Positions 1 through 5,837 of a stretch of DNA of 6,210 nt are shown here, piece by piece (the first letter of the stretch is position 1; every line of letters begins with the position of its first letter). Source of the stretch: Actinomycetes bacterium (GTDB lineage: Bacteria > Actinomycetota > Thermoleophilia > Solirubrobacterales > Solirubrobacteraceae); contig JAEXXR010000245.1 of assembly GCA_023405705.1 (NCBI GenBank), positions 1 through 6,210 on the forward strand, given 5' to 3'. The translations under genes were made by a program, and so were the position numbers. Under the pieces are notes generated by a model. That model had not been told where the DNA came from, ran no database searches, and saw only the letters and a list, made by a program, of their open reading frames with translations.

Positions 1-1210
1 CGCCGCCGACGACGCGGATCGCGAGGCCCGGCCCCGGGAAGGGCTGGCGCCAGACGAGCCGCTCCGGCAGGCCGAGCTCGGCGCCGACGGCGCGGACCTC
101 GTCCTTGAACAGCGCGCGCAGCGGCTCGACGAGCTCGAACTCGAGATCCTCGGGCAGGCCGCCGACGTTGTGGTGCGACTTGATCGTCGCGGCGCCGGTG
201 CCGCCGCCCGACTCGATCACGTCCGAGTAGAGCGTGCCCTGGACGAGGAACCTGGCGCCGCCCTCTGCGAGCTTCGCCGACTCCTCCTCGAAGACGCGGA
301 TGAACTCCTCGCCGATCGCCTTGCGCTTCGTCTCGGGATCGGTGACCCCTCTGAGGCGGTTGAGGAAGCGCTCCTCGGCGTCGACGGCGACCAAGGGGAC
401 TTTGTAGTGGTCGCGGAAGGCGGTGATGACCTGCTCGCCCTCGTTCTTGCGCATCAGCCCGTGGTCGACGAAGACGCACGTCAGCTGGTCGCCGATCGCC
501 TTGTGGACGAGCAGCGCGGCGACCGACGAGTCGACGCCGCCCGACAGCGCGCAGATGACGCGGCCGTCGCCGACCTGGCTGCGGATCTTCTCCAGCTGGT
601 CGTCGATCACCGAGCCGGCCGACCAGGTGCGGGCGCAGCCGCAGATCTCCTCGAGGAAGCGCGTGAGGATCTGCTGGCCGTACGGCGTATGGACCACCTC
701 GGGGTGGAACTGGATGCCGTAGATGCCCTTCTCGACCGACTCGAGCGCCGCGACCGGCGACTCGGAGGAGGAGGCGAGCGCGGTGAAGCCCGGCGGCGGC
801 GCGAAGACCGTGTCGCGATGCGACATCCAGCAGGTCTGCTCCTCCGGCAGCCCGGCGAGCAGCCGGCCCGGCTCCTTGACGGTCAGCTTCGAGCGGCCGA
901 ACTCGCCGACGTCGGCGCCCTGCACCTCGCCGCCGAGCTCGCGCGTCAGCAGCTGCATGCCGTAGCAGATGCCGAGCACCGGGATGCCGAGCTCGAGCAG
1001 CTCCTTCTCCAGTCTCGGCGCGTCGTCGGCGTAGACCGACGCCGGCCCGCCGGAGAGGATCAGGCCCTTCGGTCTGCGGCGGGCGACCTCCGCGGCCCCG
1101 ACGTGATGCGGGAGCAGCTCGGAGAAGACGCCGCACTCGCGCACGCGGCGCGCGATCAGCTGGGAGTACTGGCCGCCGTAGTCGAGGACGACGACCTGCT
1201 CGGCGTCCAC
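1..1210 (-). CDS. guaA: GMP synthase (glutamine-hydrolysing), C-terminal end missing
   Basis: Cytosolic enzyme that makes GMP from XMP, ATP and glutamine, the last step of guanine nucleotide synthesis. Counting from a GTG at 1210, about 403 codons are present before the left edge. The N-terminal class I glutamine amidotransferase domain begins at [10 protein letters not shown]. It carries the nucleophile in GICYGMQ (Cys82) and the His169/Glu171 pair in QFHPEV. The ATP-pyrophosphatase domain has the P-loop SGGVDSS at residues 223-229. The last visible residues, [16 protein letters not shown], are a conserved GuaA stretch, so roughly the final 110-120 residues (dimerisation domain) lie outside the window. 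The start is uncertain. The same frame stays open and GC3-rich upstream to a CTG at 1279, just after the guaB3 stop, or a TTG at 1297 that overlaps guaB3. No candidate has a good Shine-Dalgarno. No promoter is visible in the short gap, so it is probably co-transcribed with guaB3. The identity is certain; the start is not. Confidence 0.95.
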   Translation of the reverse strand, partial: MDAEQVVVLDYGGQYSQLIARRVRECGVFSELLPHHVGAAEVARRRPKGLILSGGPASVYADDAPRLEKELLELGIPVLGICYGMQLLTRELGGEVQGADVGEFGRSKLTVKEPGRLLAGLPEEQTCWMSHRDTVFAPPPGFTALASSSESPVAALESVEKGIYGIQFHPEVVHTPYGQQILTRFLEEICGCARTWSAGSVIDDQLEKIRSQVGDGRVICALSGGVDSSVAALLVHKAIGDQLTCVFVDHGLMRKNEGEQVITAFRDHYKVPLVAVDAEERFLNRLRGVTDPETKRKAIGEEFIRVFEEESAKLAEGGARFLVQGTLYSDVIESGGGTGAATIKSHHNVGGLPEDLEFELVEPLRALFKDEVRAVGAELGLPERLVWRQPFPGPGLAIRVVGG

Positions 1211-1283
1211 GTGCGGTTCGGCGACGGTCCCGCCGGCCGCGACCGCAGCGGTCGTGGCCGTCGGGACGTGGGTCGTCAGCCCG

Positions 1284-2474
1284 TCAGTCGTTGACAAGGG
1301 CGACGGCCCGGCCGTTGGAACCCATGCCGACCTGCTGGTCGCGCTGGAGGCTCTTGCCCTCGGTCTGCAGCGCCGGGGCGACCATCAGCTCGGCGCGGTT
1401 GAACTCGGCGATGTCGCGGTAGCCGCAGGTCGCCATCGAGGTGCGCAGCGCGCCCATCAGGTTGAACATGCCGTCGTTCTCGCGCGCGGGACCGGTGAGG
1501 ATCTCCTCCAGCGAGCCGTTCTGCGCCGTCTTGACGCGCGTGCCGCGGGGCAGCGACGGGTGGAAGGTCGCCATGCCCCAGTTGTAGCCGCGGCCGGGCG
1601 CCTCGTAGGCCTTCGCGAGCGCGGAGCCGAGCATGACCGCGTCGGCGCCGCAGGCGATCGCCTTCGAGACGTCGCCGCCGTTCTTCATGCCGCCGTCGGC
1701 GATCACGCGGACGTACTCGCCGGTCTCCAGCATGTGCTGGGAGCGGGCGGCCGCGACGTCGGCGATCGCCGTCGCCTGCGGGACGCCGATGCCGAGCACC
1801 CCGCGGGTCGTGCAGATCGCGCCGGGGCCGACGCCGACGAGCACGCCGGCCGCGCCGGTGCGCATCAGGTGGAGGCCGGTGTGGTAGCTGGCGCAGCCGC
1901 CGACGACGACGGGCACCGGCACCTCGCCGATGAACTCCTTCAGGTTGAGCGGCTCCGTCACCGTCGAGACGTGCTCGGCGGAGACGACCGTGCCCTGGAT
2001 GACGAGGATGTCGAGACCGGCCTCGAGCGCCAGCTCGTAGTGCTCGCGGACGCGCTGCGGCGTCAGCGAGGCGGCGACGACGACGCCCTGGTCCTTGATC
2101 TCCCTGATGCGCTGGGCGATCAGCTCGGGCTTGACCGGCTCGCGGTAGATCTCCTGCATCTCACGGGTCGCCTCCTCCTGCGAGAGGCCGGCGATCCGCT
2201 CCAGCTGAGCGTCGACGTCCTCGTAGCGGCAGAAGATGCCCTCGAGGTTCAGGACGGCAAGACCGCCCAGTCTGCCGATGATGCCGGCGGTCTCGGGCGA
2301 GACGACGCCGTCGAGCGCGGCGCCGAGCAGCGGGAGCTCGAAGCGGTAAGGGCCGAGCGTCCACGAGATGTCGACGTCGTCGGGGTCGCGAGTCCGTCGC
2401 GAGGGGACGATTGCGACATCGTCGAACCCGTATGCGCGACGAGCTTTCTTACCGCGGCCGATCTCAATTTCCAT
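1284..2474 (-). CDS. guaB3: GuaB3-family IMP dehydrogenase-related protein
   Basis: Single-domain (beta/alpha)8 enzyme of the IMP dehydrogenase/GMP reductase superfamily, 396 residues. The catalytic-loop motif GPGAICTTR places the active-site cysteine at residue 221, followed by [13 protein letters not shown]. The phosphate/IMP-binding segments [22 protein letters not shown] (257-278, written here only to mark position) and VMLGSALA (280-287) are present. There is no inserted pair of CBS (Bateman) domains, unlike typical bacterial GuaB of about 480-500 residues. I see no clear Arg-Tyr flap dyad of canonical IMP dehydrogenases; the region instead reads [13 protein letters not shown] (302-314), which is typical of the GuaB3 subfamily. 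The ATG at 2474 has no Shine-Dalgarno and sits 6 bp after a TACGGT box, suggesting a leaderless message. The position directly upstream of guaA supports a role in making XMP, but some family members are annotated as GMP reductase. The subfamily call is firm; the reaction is open. Confidence 0.92.
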   Translation of the reverse strand: MEIEIGRGKKARRAYGFDDVAIVPSRRTRDPDDVDISWTLGPYRFELPLLGAALDGVVSPETAGIIGRLGGLAVLNLEGIFCRYEDVDAQLERIAGLSQEEATREMQEIYREPVKPELIAQRIREIKDQGVVVAASLTPQRVREHYELALEAGLDILVIQGTVVSAEHVSTVTEPLNLKEFIGEVPVPVVVGGCASYHTGLHLMRTGAAGVLVGVGPGAICTTRGVLGIGVPQATAIADVAAARSQHMLETGEYVRVIADGGMKNGGDVSKAIACGADAVMLGSALAKAYEAPGRGYNWGMATFHPSLPRGTRVKTAQNGSLEEILTGPARENDGMFNLMGALRTSMATCGYRDIAEFNRAELMVAPALQTEGKSLQRDQQVGMGSNGRAVALVND

Positions 2475-2480
2475 GGAAGC

Positions 2481-2486
2481 ACCGTA
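2481..2486 (-). promoter_or_regulatory. Putative -10 box for leaderless guaB3 transcript
   Basis: On the minus strand TACGGT fits the actinobacterial TAnnnT -10 pattern and is followed by 6 bases and then the guaB3 ATG. Transcription would therefore start at or beside the A of the start codon. The lack of any Shine-Dalgarno before this ATG agrees with a leaderless mRNA. No convincing -35 hexamer is seen at 16-19 bp upstream. Short motifs like this arise by chance, so this is a suggestion. Confidence 0.4.
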
Positions 2487-2507
2487 CGGGTCGAGGCGGA
2501 CGAAACA

Positions 2508-2526
2508 GCCCCGCGCGCAGCGGGGC
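2508..2526 (-). terminator. GC-rich hairpin upstream of guaB3 (terminator or attenuator)
   Basis: A perfect 7-bp stem (GCCCCGC / GCGGGGC) encloses a 5-base loop. As minus-strand RNA it can extend to 9 bp with one G-U pair and is followed by a short U-rich stretch (TTTCG). It lies 33 bp upstream of the guaB3 start and downstream of another possible promoter at 2575-2580. It may stop read-through from the kinase operon, or act as an attenuator for transcripts that start further upstream. The sequence alone cannot decide. Confidence 0.5.
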
Positions 2527-2574
2527 CGGAGGGGGAGCTAATCGTCGTCGTGACGGCAACCAGCGACACATTCC

Positions 2575-2580
2575 ATCGTA
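2575..2580 (-). promoter_or_regulatory. Putative distal -10 box in the guaB3 leader region
   Basis: TACGAT on the minus strand fits TAnnnT. It lies about 100 bp upstream of guaB3 and beyond the terminator of the kinase operon. A transcript from here would carry a leader of about 95 bases containing the hairpin at 2508-2526. There is no good -35 box at the usual distance, so support is weak. Confidence 0.3.
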
Positions 2581-2636
2581 GCAACGTGCCCGTCGTTCCC
2601 CCGCCCCGCGACCGCGCCGGCTTCAGGGGCGTCGGA

Positions 2637-2653
2637 GCCCGGCGCGGCCGGGC
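2637..2653 (-). terminator. Terminator-like hairpin after the kinase gene
   Basis: A perfect 7-bp GC stem (GCCCGGC / GCCGGGC) with a 3-base loop starts 25 bases after the PfkB-family stop codon. There is no U-tract, as is common for high-GC actinobacterial hairpin terminators. A second inverted repeat, TGAGCG at 2655-2660 and CGCTCA at 2676-2681, includes the stop codon itself. Together they fit the 3' end of the LysM-carboxypeptidase-kinase transcript and separate it from the guaB3-guaA unit. Confidence 0.55.
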
Positions 2654-2678
2654 CTGAGCGGCCCGCCGCGCGCGACGC

Positions 2679-3638
2679 TCAGGAGACCTCGGCCGGGAGC
2701 GAGACGGGGATCGCCTCGACCGCGCCCAGCAGGCGCTCGACCGCGTGCGGGTCGATCACGCCGGCGCCGAAGTGCTGCGTCGACTCCGCGCCGCAGGCGA
2801 CGCCGAGCCGCAGGCACTCCTCGGGATTCCCGCCGGTGTAGCGGCAGGCGACGTAGCCGGCGAGGAAGGCGTCGCCGGAGCCGACGGCGGCGCGCGCCTC
2901 CTGCTGCTCGACGCGGACGCGGTAGAGCTGCGGCCCGTTCTCCGTCGTGACCTGCGCGAAGACGCCGTCGGGGACGGTCATGATCGCCTCGCGCGCGCCC
3001 TGCTGGACGATCTCGGCGACCGCGAGCGTGCGGTCCTCGTCGTCGTTGAACTCGTGGCCGACCAGCTCCTCTGCCTCGATCACGTTCGGCGAGACGACGT
3101 CCGGCTCGGCGCGGACGGCGTGGCGCAGCGGCTCGCCGTCGGTGTCGACGATCGTCGTCACGCCGAGCTTGCGCAGCTCCTTGATCAGCGAGCCGTAGAT
3201 GTCGGGGTCGACCGCGCGCGGCAGCGAGCCGGCGAAGACGCAGATGTCGGCGCCCTGAGCGAGGTAGAGCAGCTTGTCGCGGAACAGCTCCATCTCGCGC
3301 TCGGTGACGGCCGGGCCGCGCTCGTTGATCTCGGTCTGGATGCCGGTCGTCGGGTCGAGCACCGCTGTGTTGGTGCGCGACTCCTCGCCGATGCGGACGA
3401 AGTCGGTCAGCACCGACTCGGCCGTCAGCGCCTCGACGATGCGCGTGCCCGTCGCGCCGCCGGCGAAGCCGGTCGCGATCACCGGGCGCCCGAGGCGCTT
3501 GATCGCGCGCGCGACGTTGACGCCCTTGCCGCCGGGCATCGTGGTCTGGTCGACGGAGCGATGACGGCGCCCGATGCGGAAGTTGGGCACCTCGAGCGTC
3601 TTGTCGATCGCGGTGTTGAGCGTGACGGTGATGATCAT
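2679..3638 (-). CDS. PfkB-family phosphosugar kinase (1-phosphofructokinase-like)
   Basis: 319-residue cytosolic kinase of the ribokinase/PfkB family, in the hexose-phosphate branch (FruK, LacC, Pfk2). The N-terminal opening ITVTLNTAIDKT is typical of that branch. The first PfkB signature is GGKGVNVARAI at 36-46. AGSLP at 136-140 and SPN at 183-185 follow, and the second signature AVGSGDAFLAGYV (251-263) holds the presumed catalytic base Asp256. Length is normal for the family. The ATG at 3638 overlaps the stop of the upstream carboxypeptidase (ATGA), and a GGAGG Shine-Dalgarno at 3643-3647 sits inside that gene, 4 bases before the ATG, so translation is probably coupled. ATP-dependent phosphorylation of fructose 1-phosphate, fructose 6-phosphate or tagatose 6-phosphate are all possible. 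No PTS or fructose gene is nearby to choose between them, so I give no gene symbol. The family assignment is firm; the substrate is unknown. Confidence 0.92.
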   Translation of the reverse strand: MIITVTLNTAIDKTLEVPNFRIGRRHRSVDQTTMPGGKGVNVARAIKRLGRPVIATGFAGGATGTRIVEALTAESVLTDFVRIGEESRTNTAVLDPTTGIQTEINERGPAVTEREMELFRDKLLYLAQGADICVFAGSLPRAVDPDIYGSLIKELRKLGVTTIVDTDGEPLRHAVRAEPDVVSPNVIEAEELVGHEFNDDEDRTLAVAEIVQQGAREAIMTVPDGVFAQVTTENGPQLYRVRVEQQEARAAVGSGDAFLAGYVACRYTGGNPEECLRLGVACGAESTQHFGAGVIDPHAVERLLGAVEAIPVSLPAEVS

Positions 3639-4894
3639 GCTGCCTCCATGTCCGCGCGGCTCCGACGGCGCCGCGCACCGTGGCGGCGGAGCAGCAGCGC
3701 GGACGCCCCTCCGATCACCACCACGATCGCTATCAGGCTACCCGGTCTGACGATCGCGTCCCCGGCGCGCTCCAGCAGGCCGACCTCGGGGACGGCCGTT
3801 CTCGCCACGAGCGGGACGGTCGCGATCTCGCGACCGTCGAGGCGCGCCGTGACCGAGCCGACGACGGCGTTGCGCGGCAGCGGACCCTGCAACTCGGCCG
3901 GCGCGTCGACGGTCAGCCTGATCCGCTGGTCGCGTCTGATCAGCTCTCTGACCGTTCTCGTCGCGATCAGCTCTATCGAGTCCTCAGGGCGGTACTTCAG
4001 TCTCGCGCGGGCGAACACCTCGCGGCTTCTGATCGGCGTCGCGAAGCGGTGGGTCGCGAAGGCCCATCTGAGCAGCGCGAGCGCGTCGGCGTCGCGCGCC
4101 GACTCGCTCGGGGTGCCCATCACGGAGGCGACGAAGGTCATCCCCCTGCGCGTGCCCGAGGCGACGAGCAGGTAGCCGGCCGCGTTCGTGTGGCCGGTCT
4201 TGACGCCGTTGACCCAGCCGACCCGCTGGACGAGGCCGTTGCGGTTGTAGACCGTGCGCGGCGTCGAGCCGCTCGTCAGCGCCGCCGACGGCAGGTCGAC
4301 CGTGCGTGCGAGGAAGCGGTTTCTGCGCAGCGCGATGCCGAGCCGCGTCAGGTCGGCGGCGGTCGAGTAGTTGGTCGGCGAGTCGAGCCCGACCGGCGTC
4401 GAGAAGCGCGTGCCGGACAGCCTCAGCTCGCGCGCCTTCGCGTTCATCGCGTCGATGAAGGCCGCGCGCGAGCCGCTCGCGCAGACGGCCAGCGCCTCCG
4501 CTGCGTCGTTGGCGCTCGGCAGCATCAGCGCGCGCAGCAGGTCGCGCACGCTCATCCGCTCGCCGGGCCGCAGGCCGATCTGCGTCTCGACCGGCGAGGG
4601 CCGGTAGCCCGACGCCGTGCAGACGCGGTCGAGCGCCAGCTCGTCGACGGCGACCAGCGCGGTCATGATCTTCGTCGTGCTGGCGATCAGGCCGCGGTCG
4701 CCGGCGTCCTCGCCGTACAGCGGCTCGCCGGTCGACGCCTCGAAGACCGCGGCCGAGCGGGCCGAAAGCTGCGGCGGCTCCGGCAGCTTCGCGCGGGCCG
4801 GGACGACCAGCAGCGCGAGCAGGATCAGCACGAGACCGCCGACGAGCGAAAGCCGCGCCGCCGCACCCGCGCCTCGACGGCGCGCGCGCGTCAC
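3635..4894 (-). CDS. D-alanyl-D-alanine carboxypeptidase (PBP5-type, peptidase S11)
   Basis: 419-residue secreted serine peptidase that trims the terminal D-Ala of peptidoglycan stem peptides outside the membrane. An Arg-rich N-terminus and hydrophobic stretch (about 15-32) end in VPARA, a likely signal-peptidase site after Ala35. The penicillin-binding active-site motifs are all present: STTK (Ser72 nucleophile, Lys75), SAN (127-129) and KTG (232-234). Residues about 288-365 look like the PBP5-type C-terminal beta domain. A hydrophobic segment at about 385-403 followed by an Arg-rich tail should anchor the protein, where classical PBP5 uses an amphipathic helix. The GTG start at 4894 overlaps the LysM stop (GTGA). 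There is only a weak upstream Shine-Dalgarno, so translation likely depends on the LysM gene. Its stop overlaps the kinase start. Arginine codons here are often AGA/AGG. The fold and motifs leave little doubt; the physiological role in this organism is inferred. Confidence 0.94.
   Translation of the reverse strand: MTRARRRGAGAAARLSLVGGLVLILLALLVVPARAKLPEPPQLSARSAAVFEASTGEPLYGEDAGDRGLIASTTKIMTALVAVDELALDRVCTASGYRPSPVETQIGLRPGERMSVRDLLRALMLPSANDAAEALAVCASGSRAAFIDAMNAKARELRLSGTRFSTPVGLDSPTNYSTAADLTRLGIALRRNRFLARTVDLPSAALTSGSTPRTVYNRNGLVQRVGWVNGVKTGHTNAAGYLLVASGTRRGMTFVASVMGTPSESARDADALALLRWAFATHRFATPIRSREVFARARLKYRPEDSIELIATRTVRELIRRDQRIRLTVDAPAELQGPLPRNAVVGSVTARLDGREIATVPLVARTAVPEVGLLERAGDAIVRPGSLIAIVVVIGGASALLLRRHGARRRRSRADMEAA
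3643..3647 (-). promoter_or_regulatory. Shine-Dalgarno of the kinase gene, inside the carboxypeptidase
   Basis: GGAGG on the minus strand lies 4 bases before the ATG of the PfkB-family gene and within the last codons (Met-Glu-Ala-Ala) of the carboxypeptidase. It fixes the kinase start and supports translational coupling through the ATGA overlap. Confidence 0.75.
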
Positions 4895-5205
4895 GGCGCC
4901 AGTCTCAGCCGCTGACCGACGCGGAGCGCCTGGGCGTCGAGATCGGGGTTGAGCTCTTCGAGCGTCGCGAGCGGCACGCCGGTGCGCTCGGCGATCAGGG
5001 ACAGGTTGTCGCCGGCCTTCACGACGTAGACCCGTCGTCTCGCTCTTCTTCTGGCCGGGCGATCATCCGCCCTTCTCACGGTAGCGGTCGTCTGCGCCGA
5101 GTCCGAGGAGTCCTTCGTTGCGGACTGGACCACGACGACCACCGCGGCGAACGCCGCGATCAATGCGAGCGGCGCAAGGAAGCGCACGGGATTCCGATTG
5201 CCCAT
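4891..5205 (-). CDS. Small membrane-anchored LysM-domain protein
   Basis: 104-residue protein. Residues 1-8 are short and basic. A hydrophobic helix spans about 9-26 and acts as a signal anchor (no clear AxA cleavage site). A linker of about 30 residues follows, with an acidic/Ser-Thr part and then a very basic run ([10 protein letters not shown], 49-58). One LysM domain fills 59-104, opening with YVVKAGDNLSLIAERTGV and closing with LRVGQRLRLAP, the usual pattern of this N-acetylglucosamine/peptidoglycan-binding module. The domain should lie outside the membrane and hold the protein on the cell wall. No catalytic domain is present. The ATG at 5205 has no Shine-Dalgarno and lies 8 bp after a TATGAT box, suggesting a leaderless or nearly leaderless message. 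Its stop overlaps the start of the carboxypeptidase (GTGA), so the two are likely made together. A targeting or scaffolding role for the carboxypeptidase is only inference. Confidence 0.9.
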   Translation of the reverse strand: MGNRNPVRFLAPLALIAAFAAVVVVVQSATKDSSDSAQTTATVRRADDRPARRRARRRVYVVKAGDNLSLIAERTGVPLATLEELNPDLDAQALRVGQRLRLAP

Positions 5206-5213
5206 CGGCGGCG

Positions 5214-5219
5214 ATCATA
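5214..5219 (-). promoter_or_regulatory. Putative -10 box of the LysM-carboxypeptidase-kinase operon
   Basis: TATGAT on the minus strand matches the TATAAT consensus at 5 of 6 bases. It lies 8 bp upstream of the LysM ATG, so transcription would begin within a base or two of the start codon. No TTGACA-like box is found 16-19 bp further upstream. The close match in very GC-rich DNA and the missing Shine-Dalgarno make this the most convincing promoter in the window. Confidence 0.55.
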
Positions 5220-5280
5220 CCCGCGGGATCGGGCGGCATTGCGGCAGTTTTCATGCAACGCCGCGGGAATGCCCCCAACG

Positions 5281-5325
5281 GCAGGAGTCGCGGCCTGCAC
5301 CGGAGGCGGCCGGCGCGGCTCCTGC
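5281..5325. repeat. 12-bp imperfect inverted repeat, 21-base loop
   Basis: The left arm GCAGGAGTCGCG (5281-5292) pairs with the right arm CGCGGCTCCTGC (5314-5325). There are 11 Watson-Crick pairs plus one T/G position, which is a G-U wobble in plus-strand RNA and an A-C mismatch in minus-strand RNA. Its right end overlaps the next inverted repeat at 5324-5346, so alternative folds are possible. It lies about 75 bp upstream of the LysM start. Function unknown; it may be an operator, an RNA structure or chance. Confidence 0.45.
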
Positions 5326-5346
5326 CGCGGCTGGTGTGCCCGCGGC
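5324..5346. repeat. 7-bp perfect inverted repeat, 9-base loop
   Basis: GCCGCGG (5324-5330) and CCGCGGC (5340-5346) are exact reverse complements. The left arm shares two bases with the right arm of the larger stem at 5281-5325, so the two hairpins would compete. In GC-rich DNA such short repeats are common, so the significance is low. Confidence 0.35.
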
Positions 5347-5428
5347 CGAAGCCGTGCCTGGTCCGGAAGCGCCCGCTGTCACCGAAGCGCGGAGCGGGCG
5401 CTGGACCGAGCGGTCTCGGCCGCTACGA

Positions 5429-5464
5429 CCAGGGCCCCTGGGGCCCCGAAGGGCTTCAGCCCTT
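5429..5464 (-). terminator. Hairpins at the 3' end of the HU gene
   Basis: On the minus strand a 6-bp stem AAGGGC / GCCCTT (5449-5464) has a TGAA loop that contains most of the HU stop codon. It is followed immediately by overlapping GC palindromes at 5429-5447 (GGGGCCCC, and CCAGG / CCTGG). There is no U-tract. This arrangement fits a GC-rich factor-independent terminator or an mRNA 3'-end stabiliser for the HU message. Confidence 0.5.
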
Positions 5465-5731
5465 GACGGCTCTCTTCAGCCCCGACCCCGGGGTGAAGCG
5501 CGGGACGCGCGAGGCGGCGATCTGGATCTTCTCGCCGGTGCTCGGGTTGCGACCCTCACGCGCGCCGCGCTCGGCGACGTGGAACTTGCCGAAGCCGGAG
5601 AACGTCACCTCGCTGCCGCGCTTGAGGGCGTCCTCGATCGTCGTGAGGACGGCATCGACAGCGTCTCCGGCGTCCTTCTTGCTCAGTCCGCTGTTCGCGG
5701 CAACCTGGTCGACGAACTCTGATTTCGTCAC
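5456..5731 (-). CDS. hup: HU-family histone-like DNA-binding protein
   Basis: 91-residue nucleoid protein that bends and compacts DNA as a dimer. The N-terminal helices (MTKSEFVDQVA onwards) are typical. The HU/IHF signature runs from GFGKFHVAERGAREGRNP, with the RNP tip of the DNA-wrapping beta arm at 61-63. The chain ends in the usual PRFTPGSGLKRAV region (77-89). The length equals classical HU, with no Lys/Ala-rich C-terminal tail of the kind found in mycobacterial HupB or Streptomyces HupS. The GTG start at 5731 is fixed by a perfect AAGGAGG Shine-Dalgarno 6 bases upstream. A promoter-like pair and a 3' hairpin on either side suggest a single-gene transcript. It could be the only HU copy or one of several; the window cannot show that. 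Family assignment is near certain. Confidence 0.97.
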   Translation of the reverse strand: MTKSEFVDQVAANSGLSKKDAGDAVDAVLTTIEDALKRGSEVTFSGFGKFHVAERGAREGRNPSTGEKIQIAASRVPRFTPGSGLKRAVKG

Positions 5732-5737
5732 AGTGAT

Positions 5738-5744
5738 CCTCCTT
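5738..5744 (-). promoter_or_regulatory. Perfect Shine-Dalgarno of the HU gene
   Basis: AAGGAGG on the minus strand with 6-base spacing to the GTG start. It decides the GTG as the start and suggests strong translation, in contrast with the guaB3 and LysM genes, which have no Shine-Dalgarno. Confidence 0.85.
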
Positions 5745-5764
5745 CGAGGTCGTGGGGAGGGCCG

Positions 5765-5793
5765 AAGCTAACAACCCCCGCGGACGGGAACAA
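5765..5793 (-). promoter_or_regulatory. Putative HU promoter (-35 and -10)
   Basis: On the minus strand TTGTTC (5788-5793) and TAGCTT (5765-5770) are separated by exactly 17 bp and would give a leader of about 27 bases before the HU start. Each box matches the consensus at only about half its bases, so the call rests mainly on spacing and position. Confidence 0.4.
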
Positions 5794-5837
5794 CGCGAAT
5801 TGCCCGCCGGGACTGGGGTTCTGACCCTTCCGACGCG

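Larger units (their letters stand above)
5206..5455. other. 250-bp intergenic region between HU and LysM genes
   Basis: I find no supportable gene here. It contains the LysM operon promoter at its left end, the HU 3' hairpins at its right end, and inverted repeats at 5281-5325 and 5324-5346. Plus-strand frames crossing it (for example an Ala/Pro-rich frame around 5295-5400) continue antisense through the HU gene, lack a Shine-Dalgarno and resemble no family I know, so I treat them as shadows. Confidence 0.6.

Noticed and set aside
170..1294. Long plus-strand open frame (374 codons) opposite guaA
   Set aside because: It is antisense to GMP synthase with all its catalytic motifs, has no family resemblance, and is a typical mirror frame of GC-rich coding DNA.
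2538..2576. Short leader peptide frame (12 codons) before the guaB3 hairpin
   Set aside because: Its ATG overlaps the candidate -10 box at 2575-2580, so it would lie upstream of that transcript's start. It also lacks a Shine-Dalgarno and any run of regulatory codons.
1254..2657. Long plus-strand open frame (467 codons) opposite guaB3
   Set aside because: Same reason: the minus-strand protein is a clear GuaB3, and the plus frame is Asp/Arg/Ala/Val-rich shadow sequence.
2475..2678. Purine riboswitch in the guaB3 leader
   Set aside because: I could not find the conserved core or three-way junction pairing of guanine-type riboswitches; only simple hairpins are present.
2745..4915. Long plus-strand frames opposite the kinase and carboxypeptidase genes
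   Set aside because: Compositionally biased shadows of two well-recognised genes on the other strand.
5280..5455. Lys/Ala-rich C-terminal HU tail lost by frameshift
   Set aside because: The other minus-strand frames after the HU stop are Gly/Ala/Pro/Arg-rich without the Lys-Ala repeats of tailed HU proteins, and HU is already full length.
5118..5771. Plus-strand frames crossing the LysM-HU gap, including an Ala/Pro-rich stretch
   Set aside because: They run antisense through HU and part of the LysM gene, have no Shine-Dalgarno and match no known protein.
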